The notes beneath the pieces were generated by a model. That model was not told the origin of the DNA and made no database searches. It saw only the letters and a list, made by a program, of their open reading frames with translations. A program made the translations under genes and the position numbers. Below, piece by piece: positions 15,919 to 25,201 of a DNA stretch of 64,000 nt. The DNA is from Parasegetibacter sp. NRK P23 (GTDB lineage: Bacteria > Bacteroidota > Bacteroidia > Chitinophagales > Chitinophagaceae): assembly GCF_023721715.1 (NCBI RefSeq), contig NZ_JAMDLG010000001.1:3697784-3761783 (forward strand), in the 5' to 3' direction. The stretch's first letter is position 1; each line of letters begins with the position of its first letter.

Positions 15919-16797
15919 ATGGCAAAATATACATTCGGGGAAATTCAGGGAATTCGGGAGGGGGATTACTTTGAAAACAGGCAAGCGCTGCGCGCTGCGG
16001 GAATTCACTTGGCCACACAAGCGGGCATAGATGGAAATAAACAGGTAGGTGCCTCCTCTATTATTTTGAACGGTGGCTACGTGGATGATTACGACAATGG
16101 CAACGAGGTTTTATATACGGGCCACGGCGGGAACGATCCAAATTCTAAACGACAAACCTCTAACCAAAGTTGGGAAGCACGGGGCAACAAGGCACTTATT
16201 GTGAGTGAAATGCACGGATTACCTGTTCGCGTTACCCGTGGGGCGGAACATAAATCACCATACAGTCCAAAAAAAGGATACAAATATGGGGGGCTGTTTA
16301 CTGTTATAGATCATTTTGAAGAAGTGGGAAAAGACGGCTTCCTTATTTGCAGGTACCGGTTGGTGAAACAACCTGCCGAAAACAATACGCAATTAGAAGA
16401 CGAGCAGGGTGCATATAATACCGTAGTTGAACCAGCAAAGCGCGTTCCTGCTACCGTTCTTCGAATTGTACGCGATACAAAAATTTCGCGGTTCATTAAA
16501 GAAATGTACGAATATAAATGCCAGGTATGCGATACAAGAATTGACGTGCTTGGTGTTGGGTATGCAGAGGCAGCACATATTAAGCCCCTGGGAAGTCCAC
16601 ACAATGGCTCCGATAGCGGAGATAATGTTATTTGTTTGTGCCCAAATCATCATGTGATGTTAGACAAGGGCGCGTTTAGCTTTGACGACGATTTTAATTG
16701 TATAGGCATACCCGGGAAACTGGTTGTAAAGGATGCGCATAAAATTCTTCCCGCTAACCTCAGTTATCATAGGGAATGCATCTTCATCAATAAGTAG
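15919..16797 (+). CDS. SRA-HNH modification-dependent endonuclease
   Basis: 292 residues. The N-terminal half is an SRA/YDG domain, which flips and recognises modified cytosine: VDDYDNGNEVLYTGHGGND (55-73), NKALIVS, LPVRVTRG (101-108) and YKYGGLFTVIDHFE. The C-terminal half is an HNH nuclease with CQVC (201-204), AEAAHIKPL (His220) and CPNHH (241-245), giving a zinc-stabilised beta-beta-alpha metal site. This architecture is that of type IV restriction enzymes cutting 5-methyl- or 5-hydroxymethylcytosine DNA. No methyltransferase is adjacent, as expected for a modification-dependent system. The stop overlaps the convergent YhcG-like gene by 11 bp. The modified base recognised cannot be read from the sequence. 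Confidence 0.92.
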   Translation: MAKYTFGEIQGIREGDYFENRQALRAAGIHLATQAGIDGNKQVGASSIILNGGYVDDYDNGNEVLYTGHGGNDPNSKRQTSNQSWEARGNKALIVSEMHGLPVRVTRGAEHKSPYSPKKGYKYGGLFTVIDHFEEVGKDGFLICRYRLVKQPAENNTQLEDEQGAYNTVVEPAKRVPATVLRIVRDTKISRFIKEMYEYKCQVCDTRIDVLGVGYAEAAHIKPLGSPHNGSDSGDNVICLCPNHHVMLDKGAFSFDDDFNCIGIPGKLVVKDAHKILPANLSYHRECIFINK

Positions 16798-17848
16798 ATG
16801 AACCCCTACCATCATCCAATCCATCAGAACCGTATTCTAACTTTATTTCGTTCAACACCAAAGTTTGCAGTTCCTCTTTGGGCAATAATAGCTGGTATTC
16901 GGCTACACCAATGGGTTTGTTGATATCTTGAAGGGCGATCTCTACATCCAGATGGTCTTTGTCGGCGCAGAGAATAATGCCGATAGATGGATTTTCTTTT
17001 TCGCCTTTTTCTAATTTGTCCAGTAGAGAAAGGTATAGGTTCATTTTTCCTACATATTCCGCTTTAAAACTTCCAATCTTTAATTCAATGGCTACCAAAG
17101 ACTGTAACCCTCTATGGAAGAAAAGCATATCTACGAAGTACTCTTTGTGGTTGTATTCCAGGCGGTACTGGTTACCTATAAACGAAAAGCCTTTCCCTAG
17201 TTCCAGTACAAAAGCCCTTATTTTGGCCATCAACCTGTTTTCCAATTCCAATTCTTTCATGGGTTCTGTAATACCAAGAAAACCCAAATTGTAAGAACTT
17301 TTAAACACTTCGTTGGCATACCCGGCATTTATTTCAGGTAGGGTATTGCTGAAATTATTGGTTTTTAATTCACTTTGTACACGGCTGTAACTGTCCATCT
17401 TAATGGCGTTCAGCAACAAATCTCTCGACCACCCTTTCGCAATTGCCTCATTCGCATAAAACTCGACAGCAGAAAGAGATTGTACTTTATCTAATAACAA
17501 CAAATTATGCCCCCACGGCAAAACTGCCACAGCCTGTAGCAGTTTTGTATCTGCTTGATAATAACGCTCATAAAAGCGTTTCATGTTCCATAAATTTCGG
17601 GGCGACAAGCCCATATCGGGAAATTCATTTTTGAGATCAATGGATAATTGCTTAACAACGCCACTGCCATAACCTTCTTCCAATTGCTTTTCAAAGAGTA
17701 ATTTCCCTAAATTCCAATACACGGAATTTGCGGCAGAGTTTACCTGCTTTGCGATCAGGATTCGTGCGGTCTTGATTTGACTGATCGCCTGATGTAGGAT
17801 TTCGCTGTAATCCGAATCGTTTATATTTATTTGAGGCTTGTTACTCAT
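16787..17848 (-). CDS. DUF1016/YhcG family PD-(D/E)xK nuclease
   Basis: Start taken at the second Met (MSNKPQI, 17848); 17857 is three codons earlier. The N-terminal DUF1016_N region contains YWNLGKLLFEKQLEEGYGSG, LSIDLKNEFPDMGLSPRNLW and LLQAVAVLPWGHNLLLLDKV. The C-terminal nuclease domain has YFVDMLFFHRGLQSLVAIELK, the PD-(D/E)xK core, and a final NKPIGVAEYQL. The family is common in defence islands and with type I restriction loci; its mechanism is unclear. It converges on, and slightly overlaps, the SRA-HNH gene, so the two are not co-transcribed but may be co-inherited. Confidence 0.93.
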   Translation of the reverse strand: MSNKPQININDSDYSEILHQAISQIKTARILIAKQVNSAANSVYWNLGKLLFEKQLEEGYGSGVVKQLSIDLKNEFPDMGLSPRNLWNMKRFYERYYQADTKLLQAVAVLPWGHNLLLLDKVQSLSAVEFYANEAIAKGWSRDLLLNAIKMDSYSRVQSELKTNNFSNTLPEINAGYANEVFKSSYNLGFLGITEPMKELELENRLMAKIRAFVLELGKGFSFIGNQYRLEYNHKEYFVDMLFFHRGLQSLVAIELKIGSFKAEYVGKMNLYLSLLDKLEKGEKENPSIGIILCADKDHLDVEIALQDINKPIGVAEYQLLLPKEELQTLVLNEIKLEYGSDGLDDGRGSSTY

Positions 17849-18098
17849 TTTATTCATACGCTTTCAATTCACTAATTCATTGCCTGCTGCCATCTTTTTC
17901 AATACCGGTCGCTTCAGAAGCACCTATAAAATTACCCTCTTATTATTCGGCCATATAACTCAATTAATTATTTCTAACATTCAGTTTTCAAATGTAAAGT
18001 AATAAGCAGGTAGTTAGAGGACATACCGTTAAAAACGGATAATCTAATTTTTATCAACGCAATACGATCGGCGGTAGCTGACTAATTTAGCAGAGCGG

Positions 18099-19247
18099 TT
18101 ACCCCCTCCCCTTCTTCCTCCTCCCCCGCCAAATATAAAACCCCGTTACCGGCAACGACGCGCAAAACAACGCTATAAAAGTGGCAAGCACCTTCGTGGG
18201 CCATCCATAAATACTGCCCACGTGTATCGCATAATTGCTGTTCCGCCATTTGGCCCCCAGTGTTTTCTCATCGTGCGTGGTGGCGAAATACATTTCCCCT
18301 GTAACCGGGTGATAGTTGTAATTATCCGATTCATCCCATCCCGATTTCCCCGACACGTACCTTACAAAAGCATTGATTGGCGCTTTATACGGCGCCACCG
18401 GTACACTCAGGTTGATCGATAACCAATGTGGCAACCGCTTATTAATATCATCCAGCGCCACATCGAATGCGCCGGTAGCATCTTCAGCTACCGCCACCGC
18501 CGGAGGCGGTGCCCTGCGGAACACTTCCTTTGGATTGTTGCCCAACATACGGTACACCGTATCTTCCCACCAGTCGAAGGTCCATACCAATCCGGTGAGG
18601 GAGAAGAGGGTGATGAGCAAAAAAGAATAGATGCCGCCGATGTTGTGGACATCGTAGTTCTTGCGCCGCCATTTGGTGGACGGTTTCCAGCGGAACCAGA
18701 TCCTTTGTTTGAACGCCGCTTTGTTTTTGGGCCACCACAATACAATACCCGTAACCACCATAATAAGGATGATGAGCGTGGCGAAGCCCACAATATAATG
18801 GCCCACATCGTAGTTGAGCAGCAGGCACTGGTGCAACATGCGGGTACCGAATATCCAATCGTGGCGGAGGTCCCTTTTACCCTGCACTTCACCGGTATAA
18901 GGGTTCACATAAATCAGACTGTAATCATCGGCGCTGGAAGCGTAGGTCCAGCCTTTTTTGGTGGCGGCTTTGTAGTTGCCGAAGGCGATGGTGCGGTGCG
19001 GGTCGTTCTCCATGCGTACGAAAGTTATCGAGCTGTCGATGGAGGCGCCGCGGGCGTTTTGTAAGAGCTGGTGAAAAGGAAGGCGGGCGGCCTTCACTTC
19101 TTTTACGAAAAGTTTCTCATGGTGGTACCATTCCGTCAATTCTTCTTCCCAAACAAATACAGCGGCGGCGAGTAAGCTGATCAAAACCACAAGCCCGGCC
19201 GTTAAGCCGAGCCATAGGTGTAATCTGGCTGCTATTTTTTTTAACAT
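18099..19247 (-). CDS. PepSY-associated membrane protein, iron-uptake linked
   Basis: 382 residues with four membrane helices typical of PepSY_TM proteins: an N-terminal LWLGLTAGLVVLISLLAAAV, VGHYIVGFATLIILIMVVTG, FLLITLFSLTGLVWTFDWW, and a C-terminal LATFIALFCASLPVTGFYIW. Periplasmic PepSY motifs include YVNPYTGEVQG and YHPVTGEMYFA, and there are conserved His residues (RMLHQCLLLNYDVGHY, NYAIHVGSIYGW). Members near siderophore receptors are thought to reduce ferric siderophores or aid inner-membrane release of iron. It starts 16 bp after the receptor gene stop, so the two form an operon. The reductase role is inference from family and context. Confidence 0.9.
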   Translation of the reverse strand: MLKKIAARLHLWLGLTAGLVVLISLLAAAVFVWEEELTEWYHHEKLFVKEVKAARLPFHQLLQNARGASIDSSITFVRMENDPHRTIAFGNYKAATKKGWTYASSADDYSLIYVNPYTGEVQGKRDLRHDWIFGTRMLHQCLLLNYDVGHYIVGFATLIILIMVVTGIVLWWPKNKAAFKQRIWFRWKPSTKWRRKNYDVHNIGGIYSFLLITLFSLTGLVWTFDWWEDTVYRMLGNNPKEVFRRAPPPAVAVAEDATGAFDVALDDINKRLPHWLSINLSVPVAPYKAPINAFVRYVSGKSGWDESDNYNYHPVTGEMYFATTHDEKTLGAKWRNSNYAIHVGSIYGWPTKVLATFIALFCASLPVTGFYIWRGRRKKGRG

Positions 19248-19263
19248 CAGCTATAGTATAATG

Positions 19264-21705
19264 CTATAAGGTATAGTAAATGGTGGCGAGGAAATTCCTT
19301 GGAGCGCCGGGGAACAGACGGTTGTAATCGTAACCGCCCGACCAGTACGTTTTGTTCAGCACATTGTTCAGGTTCACAGAAAGCTGCACTTTATCGAATT
19401 TGTAATACACGGCCGCATCCATAACGGCATAAGCCGGAAGTTCCAGGATATCGGAGAAGGTGCGGCGTTTGGTCACGAAGTTGCCACCCGCAGCTATGCC
19501 AATGCCTTTCAGTTCTCCGCTGTTGATGTTGTATTTCAACCAGGCGCCGCCCTGTTGCAGGGGGGCATTCTCCTTCAAACGGCCTTCCAGTGTTTTATCT
19601 GCCGCCTTCGAAATAATAGTTTTACTGTACGTATAGTTGGCGCTGAGGAACAGGTTATCGGTGATGCGGCCATTCACATCCACTTCCACACCTCTGCCAC
19701 GTTCCTGCCCGCGTTGCTCCAGCAGATCCGGGTTGGAAGCGCTGTTGGCGCTCACAAGCACATTGTTCTGTTCCAGGTGGTACAGGGCCAGCGTGGCGCT
19801 CAGACGCCCATGCAGGAAATCGCCTTTGGCACCCGCTTCATACATCCGGCTCACGAGTGGATCGAAAGGACCGCCGGCATTGGGGTTGGCCATGGTAGCG
19901 GTGTTTTGCGGCATGAACCCCTGAACGAACAGGCCATACAGGTTGATCTGCTTTGTAAGGTTGTACACCAGCCCAAGCCTCGGGATCAGCGATTCCTGTT
20001 TGATGTTTTCCTCCTGTGGTTTGTTGAAATTGAATTTATCGGAGTAGAACTCTTTCCGGAGCCCAAGCAACAGGGCCAGTTTTCCGAACTTGATGTTGTC
20101 CTGGATGTAAATACCGCTGGACTCGTTGCGTGCCGGAGCCGTGGCCACACTGGTGGTAATGTATCCGGAAGTGTTGGCGATGGAATAATCGGGGTTTACC
20201 AGGCTGAAGTGCGGCACGTTAGGCACGGGGTTGCCGTTAGCATCAAGGATGTAGTCGTTCTTACGGGCTTTGTTGTAGGTATTGGCCACCGATCCGTTTT
20301 TGAGGCGGTAACCGCGGGCCGTTTCCTGGGAGCCACCAACGGGAACGGAGTATTGGTTAAAGTCGTAACCCACCAGCAGTTGGTGCTGGAAAGCGCCGGT
20401 TTGGAAGCGGTGCACAAAATAAGCCGTAACGTTATCGTTGATGTTTTTGGAGAGCCTTTTGATGGTCATCATTTCCATGAGCGTGGGCTGTTGGGCACCC
20501 GAGCTGTCCATCGCATAACCGTTACCGGTACGATGCTCCATCAGGTTCTCGTTCCATTGGTATTTGAGGTAGGAGAAGTTGAAGGAGAAATTGGAAGAGA
20601 ACTGGTGGGAGAGGGAAACGTTGGCCGAGAAGGTTTTCTCTTTAATATAATCATTGGCGCGGCCGATAGTGAATGAGATGGGCGTGGAATGCAGATCGGT
20701 TCCCGCGGTGGCCCCGAATATAGGTTGCCCGCGGTACAGCTTGCCATTCGTGAGCCCATAAACCAGGTCGAGGTTTACCCGGGTTTTATCGTTGGGCGCG
20801 AAGGAGAGGGAAGGACTCACGATAAAGTTTTCGGTGCCCTGGTTGGTTTTGAAGGTTTCACTGTTTTCATAGCCTATATTCAGTCGGTACAGCAGGGTTT
20901 TTTCTTCGTTCAGCGGACCGGTAAGGTCAACGGTACTGCGGTAGGTCTGGAAGCTGCCTACGGTAAACGCGAACACTTTGCGGTCAACGTCCAGTGGTTT
21001 TTTAGTGACCCTGTTGATGGTACCGCCGGGATCGGTTTTACCGAAAAGCGCGGCCGCGGGCCCTTTGATCACTTCCAGCCTTTCAATGTTCACGAGCAGG
21101 GGCTGGTTCCAGAAGCCCACCACGGTGCGAAGGCCGTTCAGCAACTGGGTGCTGCTGCGGAAGCCGCGGAGCGTAAAATCGTCGTAGCCGGAGAACTGGT
21201 TCACACCACTCACGTTCTTGATCACATCGCTGGCGCGGAAAGCCTGCTGGTCCTGCATCAGTTCTTTGGTAACGGTAGAAACAGACTGGGGTACATCTTT
21301 CACCGCCATTTCAATTTTGGTGGCGGAGAAGGAACGGTCGTTTTTATAGGAATTGTCTTTTCTGCCGGTTACTTCCACGGTTTGCAGTTGTTGGCGGCTT
21401 TCCTTCAATTGAATGGCGGGTACCTCTGTTGTTACGCCTGCGGCAACGGTTACCGGCAATTCAACGGTTTCCGTATTCACGGAAGTGACCACGAGTTTAT
21501 AAGCACCTGGCTTAACAGCAGTTATTTCAAACGTTCCGGATGCATTGAGCGCCACCGATTTGCCCGCGCCTTTAAATTGCACGGTAATCTTTTCAGCGCT
21601 TTCGCCGTTGGGGGTAGTAATGGTTCCTTTTACTGCGCCTGTTTCAGACTGGCTAAAGCCGAAGAAAGGCAACAGCATGGCGAGCAGTAGTATACAATGC
21701 TTCAT
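19264..21705 (-). CDS. TonB-dependent siderophore receptor
   Basis: 813 residues: signal peptide (MKHCILLLAMLLPFFGFSQ), an N-terminal carboxypeptidase-regulatory-like beta-sandwich (GAVKGTITTPNGESAEKITV), a plug domain (DVPQSVSTVTKELMQDQQAF; GPAAALFGKTDPGGTINRVT, the siderophore-receptor signature) and a 22-stranded barrel ending in FLATIYYTL. It imports ferric siderophores across the outer membrane with TonB energy. The Bacteroidota CPD extension is usual for this lineage. A -7-like element (21725-21732) lies just upstream. I could not identify a convincing Fur box by eye. It is co-transcribed with the PepSY protein gene. Confidence 0.95.
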   Translation of the reverse strand: MKHCILLLAMLLPFFGFSQSETGAVKGTITTPNGESAEKITVQFKGAGKSVALNASGTFEITAVKPGAYKLVVTSVNTETVELPVTVAAGVTTEVPAIQLKESRQQLQTVEVTGRKDNSYKNDRSFSATKIEMAVKDVPQSVSTVTKELMQDQQAFRASDVIKNVSGVNQFSGYDDFTLRGFRSSTQLLNGLRTVVGFWNQPLLVNIERLEVIKGPAAALFGKTDPGGTINRVTKKPLDVDRKVFAFTVGSFQTYRSTVDLTGPLNEEKTLLYRLNIGYENSETFKTNQGTENFIVSPSLSFAPNDKTRVNLDLVYGLTNGKLYRGQPIFGATAGTDLHSTPISFTIGRANDYIKEKTFSANVSLSHQFSSNFSFNFSYLKYQWNENLMEHRTGNGYAMDSSGAQQPTLMEMMTIKRLSKNINDNVTAYFVHRFQTGAFQHQLLVGYDFNQYSVPVGGSQETARGYRLKNGSVANTYNKARKNDYILDANGNPVPNVPHFSLVNPDYSIANTSGYITTSVATAPARNESSGIYIQDNIKFGKLALLLGLRKEFYSDKFNFNKPQEENIKQESLIPRLGLVYNLTKQINLYGLFVQGFMPQNTATMANPNAGGPFDPLVSRMYEAGAKGDFLHGRLSATLALYHLEQNNVLVSANSASNPDLLEQRGQERGRGVEVDVNGRITDNLFLSANYTYSKTIISKAADKTLEGRLKENAPLQQGGAWLKYNINSGELKGIGIAAGGNFVTKRRTFSDILELPAYAVMDAAVYYKFDKVQLSVNLNNVLNKTYWSGGYDYNRLFPGAPRNFLATIYYTL

Positions 21706-21724
21706 GTTGGAGGGTAAATTTTCG

Positions 21725-21732
21725 CAAACCTA
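21725..21732 (-). promoter_or_regulatory. -7 element of the siderophore receptor operon
   Basis: The minus strand reads TAGGTTTG, an exact TAnnTTTG match, 20 bp before the receptor start. No strong -33 TTTG is visible at the expected distance, as might be expected of a promoter needing an activator. Confidence 0.45.
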
Positions 21733-21897
21733 CCGGATACATACCCCTTCGTGTTAACGAGATCAGGAACTTCATTTTCGAGATGCGGAAATTGTTTCCT
21801 TCTTCCATATACTTTGAAATCTGAAAAACAGTTTATATTTTTCTTATATAGATTGAATGGCTTGTTACTTTTCGTTTTACCACCTAACTCCTATACC

Positions 21898-22215
21898 ATG
21901 TTCAGATCTTTAATAGCCTGTACCGCATTTGTATGTATGGCCGCCTGCTCTTCCGCGCCTGCGGATACCACATTGAAAGCCGCTCCGGACATCAGCACGA
22001 ATACAGCTGCTGTACTTCCCGTCAGTGATACAGTATCCGCCTTCAGTAAAGAAGCTGATAAAGAAAATAAACCTGCTGTTAAACGCAAAAGCACTTCAGC
22101 GAAAGTTGGCTCAGACTGTGCCAGCCAGCAATGCAAGGGCTCCACTAAAAAAGGGCGCAGGTGCCGCAACAATACCAAAAGTTGTACTGGTTATTGTTAC
22201 CGGCACGGTGGATGA
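21898..22215 (+). CDS. Small lipoprotein with C-terminal DUF5763-like Cys motif
   Basis: Start chosen at the ATG at 21898 (MFRSLIACTAFVCMAACSS), which gives a lipoprotein signal with lipobox MAAC; an upstream in-frame GTG/TTG region lacks such a signal. The middle is low-complexity (Thr/Ser/Lys). The C-terminal 27 residues contain QCKGSTKKGRRCRNNTKSCTGYCYRHGG-type spacing (C-x7-C-x6-C-x3-C-x2-H), matching small Bacteroidota and phage-associated DUF5763 motifs, probably a zinc-binding knuckle. Function unknown. It converges with the following minus-strand gene, with 11 bp between stops. Confidence 0.7.
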   Translation: MFRSLIACTAFVCMAACSSAPADTTLKAAPDISTNTAAVLPVSDTVSAFSKEADKENKPAVKRKSTSAKVGSDCASQQCKGSTKKGRRCRNNTKSCTGYCYRHGG

Positions 22216-22226
22216 GCAAATACCAT

Positions 22227-23357
22227 TTACAACCGCTTCACTTCATAAAACTGTTCAAGTATCTCAAGCACTTCTTTGCGGAATACCGCTTCCTCCTCCT
22301 TCAATACCGTGACCCTATAGTGTGCGCCATCCATCCATTCCAGCGCGGCCGCATCGCGCAGGGATGAAGCGAGGTAATACGTATTGCCAATACTTACAAA
22401 CAGGGGCATCCGTGATTCGAAAGCTGAAACCCGTTTTCCACGCAAGCGCAGCACGGGTTTTAATACGATATGGTTTTCGTAATGTGACAGTTCAAAACTG
22501 AGTTGCGGCCGATCCTTTCCTATAAACGCAACACCGATCCTGCTTTTTTCCGGCTTTCCTTTTAACCCTGTTCTTCCGCCAATGGGATAACGGAACACGT
22601 GATGCTGGTGGAACAACATCGGAAGGGCCTTCTCCCACAACAACAAAAGATCGTTCGCGGCACTGGCCATGCTGTGCGCCAGTTCCAGCAAGCTGCCAGG
22701 CAATTGCTCCGCCAGTTTTACCATGGCCAGCCCGAGTTCCTGTAACGCATGTTGGTCGGGCGTAAGCAGGTGCCGCCGTGGTTGCTCCAAACAGGAAAGA
22801 AAGGCATCGAAGTATTGCATTTTTTCACCGGAACGCGAAAGTTTTCCCGAACACGGTACCAGCACCGGCAACATGGCGAGGTCGCGACGCACCAAAGGCT
22901 TTTCGCAACCCACCAGCAGAAAACAGCAATCGCGGTCGTGGGCCGGATGCGGTGCCGTAACGCCGGGTAACTGACCGAATAATCCGGAAAGATTCAGGTG
23001 TGTGCGGTTGCCTGGAGTGAAAGGGGTATCATAAGTATATGACGGCTCTTCTTCCTGTATGAACGATGGATGTTTGAACTGCCTGCTGGTACCACCGCGT
23101 AAACCAGGCGTGTAATCAACACCGTTAGCTTTGTACTTGCCGGTTGTCCAGAATTCAGGGAAATCCACTGTTTCATCTTCGGCGACATTCATTCCATTTT
23201 CCACCGATAAGTGCAAATCTTGCGGTTCCGGCGACTTCAACAGTAACGCAACATTATACCAAAGTACGGGAAAGCATATTACCTCACCAGCCACAAAGCA
23301 TTCATCCTCCACAAATGGAAATGCAGTACCATCCGCTTTACTGAGCGTTTGTTCCAT
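22227..23357 (-). CDS. Protein of unknown function, orphan-like
   Basis: Start taken at MEQTLSKADGT (23357). 376 residues, no signal peptide, no membrane helix. I do not recognise the family. The C-terminal third (RIGVAFIGKDRPQLSFELSH, HIVLKPVLRLRGKRV, LFVSIGNTYYLASSLRDAAA) faintly resembles the non-catalytic N-terminal region of Bacteroidota SNF2-type helicases, but no ATPase motif follows. The middle has many Cys/His without an obvious zinc pattern. The only neighbour on the same strand is a small XRE regulator 158 bp upstream, which may control it. Confidence 0.6.
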   Translation of the reverse strand: MEQTLSKADGTAFPFVEDECFVAGEVICFPVLWYNVALLLKSPEPQDLHLSVENGMNVAEDETVDFPEFWTTGKYKANGVDYTPGLRGGTSRQFKHPSFIQEEEPSYTYDTPFTPGNRTHLNLSGLFGQLPGVTAPHPAHDRDCCFLLVGCEKPLVRRDLAMLPVLVPCSGKLSRSGEKMQYFDAFLSCLEQPRRHLLTPDQHALQELGLAMVKLAEQLPGSLLELAHSMASAANDLLLLWEKALPMLFHQHHVFRYPIGGRTGLKGKPEKSRIGVAFIGKDRPQLSFELSHYENHIVLKPVLRLRGKRVSAFESRMPLFVSIGNTYYLASSLRDAAALEWMDGAHYRVTVLKEEEAVFRKEVLEILEQFYEVKRL

Positions 23358-23514
23358 AAAAAATATTTTGGTTAAAAAGGCTGTGTAGCGGCGTGGTAGT
23401 GTAGTAACGGTTCCCAACAAACGCAGGTGGTGGACGCATTGTGTTGTTACAACAAATGTAGGGTAAAGCAGGATGTGGAAATACGACCGTGGAAAAAATA
23501 AATTGACTACAACC

Positions 23515-23736
23515 TTACAAACTTTCCAGGTTTTGTTTGGCAGTGAGCAGGGATGCGGCTTCCACGTTCAGCACATCAGCGATCTGGAAAAGGGTGGGTA
23601 CCTCGGGTTGTTTGAAGTTGCGGCACCAGGTGGAAACGGTGCCCACGGTAACACCCAGCTTTTCCGCCAGGTATTTTTGTGAAACGCGTTTCTCCGCCAT
23701 CGCGGCTTTTATGCGGTTGTAATTTTTTCTATCCAT
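23515..23736 (-). CDS. XRE-family helix-turn-helix regulator
   Basis: 73 residues, almost entirely one HTH_3 domain: NRIKAAMAEKRVSQKYLAEK (helices 1-2), LGVTVGTVSTWCRNFKQPEV (recognition helix), LFQIADVLNVEAASLL. It lacks a sensor domain. It precedes the unknown gene at 22227 on the same strand. Small odd-centre palindromes (23805-23815 and 23839-23853) upstream could be its operators. It could be an autonomous regulator or an antitoxin-like partner; there is no evidence for toxicity of its neighbour. Confidence 0.88.
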   Translation of the reverse strand: MDRKNYNRIKAAMAEKRVSQKYLAEKLGVTVGTVSTWCRNFKQPEVPTLFQIADVLNVEAASLLTAKQNLESL

Positions 23737-24181
23737 CGTTCGCCTTCAGTGGAACCGAAGATAGAGAACTAAATTTTTGAACTTTTTCAGCTAAAAAAGC
23801 CTTAAAGCATTGCTTAAAATTCTATCGGACATTTATTTAATTCTTAAAGAATTGTTCAAAATGTTTTTTATTTTTGGTTCGGAAGGGTTGAATTATAAAA
23901 CTTTCAGACCGGGTTATCGTTCTATCCGCTTCAGTTGGTCCTTTATCCTATACCCCCGGTTCGATTCATACCATTCCTGTAACTGCTGGCGTTTAGCATC
24001 CACCTGGCTATCTCCACCGGCCACCACTCACATTTAAAATTTTTTAGGATGAGCAGCGTGTTTCCGACGTTGTCGAACTTCTGTGTGCTGTTCGCTAAAA
24101 AGCCGAAGGCGGCCACTTAGCGGCGGAGTTTACTTTGTTACAAGTCCACCACAGCCGATTTATCAACCAAAACAATTGCAA
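23737..24181. other. Intergenic region between divergent units, with small palindromes
   Basis: AT-rich control region without a supportable gene. It contains AAGCA-T-TGCTT (23805-23815) and AATTCTT-A-AAGAATT (23839-23853), possible sites for the XRE regulator. It also has a 7-of-8 match to the -7 element, TTACTTTG (24130-24137), 44 bp before the TlpA-like start codon. Confidence 0.4.
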
Positions 24182-25189
24182 ATGAAAAAAGCGCTTATTG
24201 GCGTAGTGGCCATGCTATGCCTGTGGAGTAAAGGACAGGGCCAGGAAATAAAAGCTTTGGGCGTGGGAGATAAGGTTCCTGATATGGCATTCAGGATTTT
24301 GAACAATGGCGAAATTGGCGATCCGGAAGCAATCACCCTTTCGCAATACCGCGGCAAACTGGTGATCCTTGATTTCTGGGGCCGGTATTGTTCTCCGTGT
24401 ATAAAGGCACTTCCGGCGATCGACAGCCTTCAAAAGGTTTTTAAAGACCAGGTGAAAGTAATTACCATCGCTGATTTTAAGAACACCGACGAAGTAGCGA
24501 AGGCCTGGCAGAAATTCCCCGCTTTAAAAAACATCCGCTTGCCCGTGGCCATCAGGCAGCCGGAACACGCAGCAGCCTTTCCGCACAAAATCATCTCTCA
24601 TGTGGTCTGGATTGGTGGAAATGGAAAAGTAAAGGCCATAACAGGAACGGAGCGTATTACCGCCAGGAATATTGAGGAGATGCTTTCAAAAGAAACCGTA
24701 AGCTGGCCGGTAAAAAAAGACGTCCCTGGTTTTGATGCTTCGCTTCCTTTGCTGAGCCTTTCCGGTGATCACCTGGAAAAACCCGCTTTTCTATTTTATT
24801 CCACTTTAACAGGACGCCTGAAGGGCATCTCTCCTCCGAACGGGACACTTCGCCAGCCTGAAAGTCCTTATTGCACCACCGGTTTCTTCAACCTTTCGCT
24901 GCTTCATTTATGTCAACTGGCCATGAATGGCGGCATTCTGCTGAACAAAGAAGACTTCGAACTGAATGTTTCAGATTCTTCGCGCTTTATTAAACCCGCA
25001 GAAACGCTCAATGAAGAATGGACGGAAGCGCATACCTACTGTTATTCACTTTTGCTTCCCGCGCACTATACCAAAGAACAGATCGCGGCATTTGTAAGTA
25101 CCGACCTGTTGCGCTGGCTGCAGGTGTTGGGTATTAAAGTGGAATCTTCTTCAAAAAAGGGTAAAAAATACCTGATTACAACCATTTAA
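24182..25189 (+). CDS. TlpA-like thioredoxin-fold exported protein
   Basis: Start at the ATG at 24182 gives a signal peptide (MKKALIGVVAMLCLWSKGQGQ). The thioredoxin-like domain (residues about 25-170) has GKLVILDFWGRYCSPCIKAL, with a CxxC redox pair at 70/73, and the family phrases KVITIADF and SHVVWIGGNGKVKAI. The remaining about 165 residues are an uncharacterised C-terminal extension (FFNLSLLHLCQLAMNG) seen in Bacteroidota TlpA-like proteins next to SusC/SusD genes. It lies 12 bp before the SusC gene and is probably co-transcribed. It likely handles thiols of periplasmic or lipoprotein partners; this is inference. Confidence 0.88.
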   Translation: MKKALIGVVAMLCLWSKGQGQEIKALGVGDKVPDMAFRILNNGEIGDPEAITLSQYRGKLVILDFWGRYCSPCIKALPAIDSLQKVFKDQVKVITIADFKNTDEVAKAWQKFPALKNIRLPVAIRQPEHAAAFPHKIISHVVWIGGNGKVKAITGTERITARNIEEMLSKETVSWPVKKDVPGFDASLPLLSLSGDHLEKPAFLFYSTLTGRLKGISPPNGTLRQPESPYCTTGFFNLSLLHLCQLAMNGGILLNKEDFELNVSDSSRFIKPAETLNEEWTEAHTYCYSLLLPAHYTKEQIAAFVSTDLLRWLQVLGIKVESSSKKGKKYLITTI

Positions 25190-25201
25190 AACTGCTTAGC
25201 A

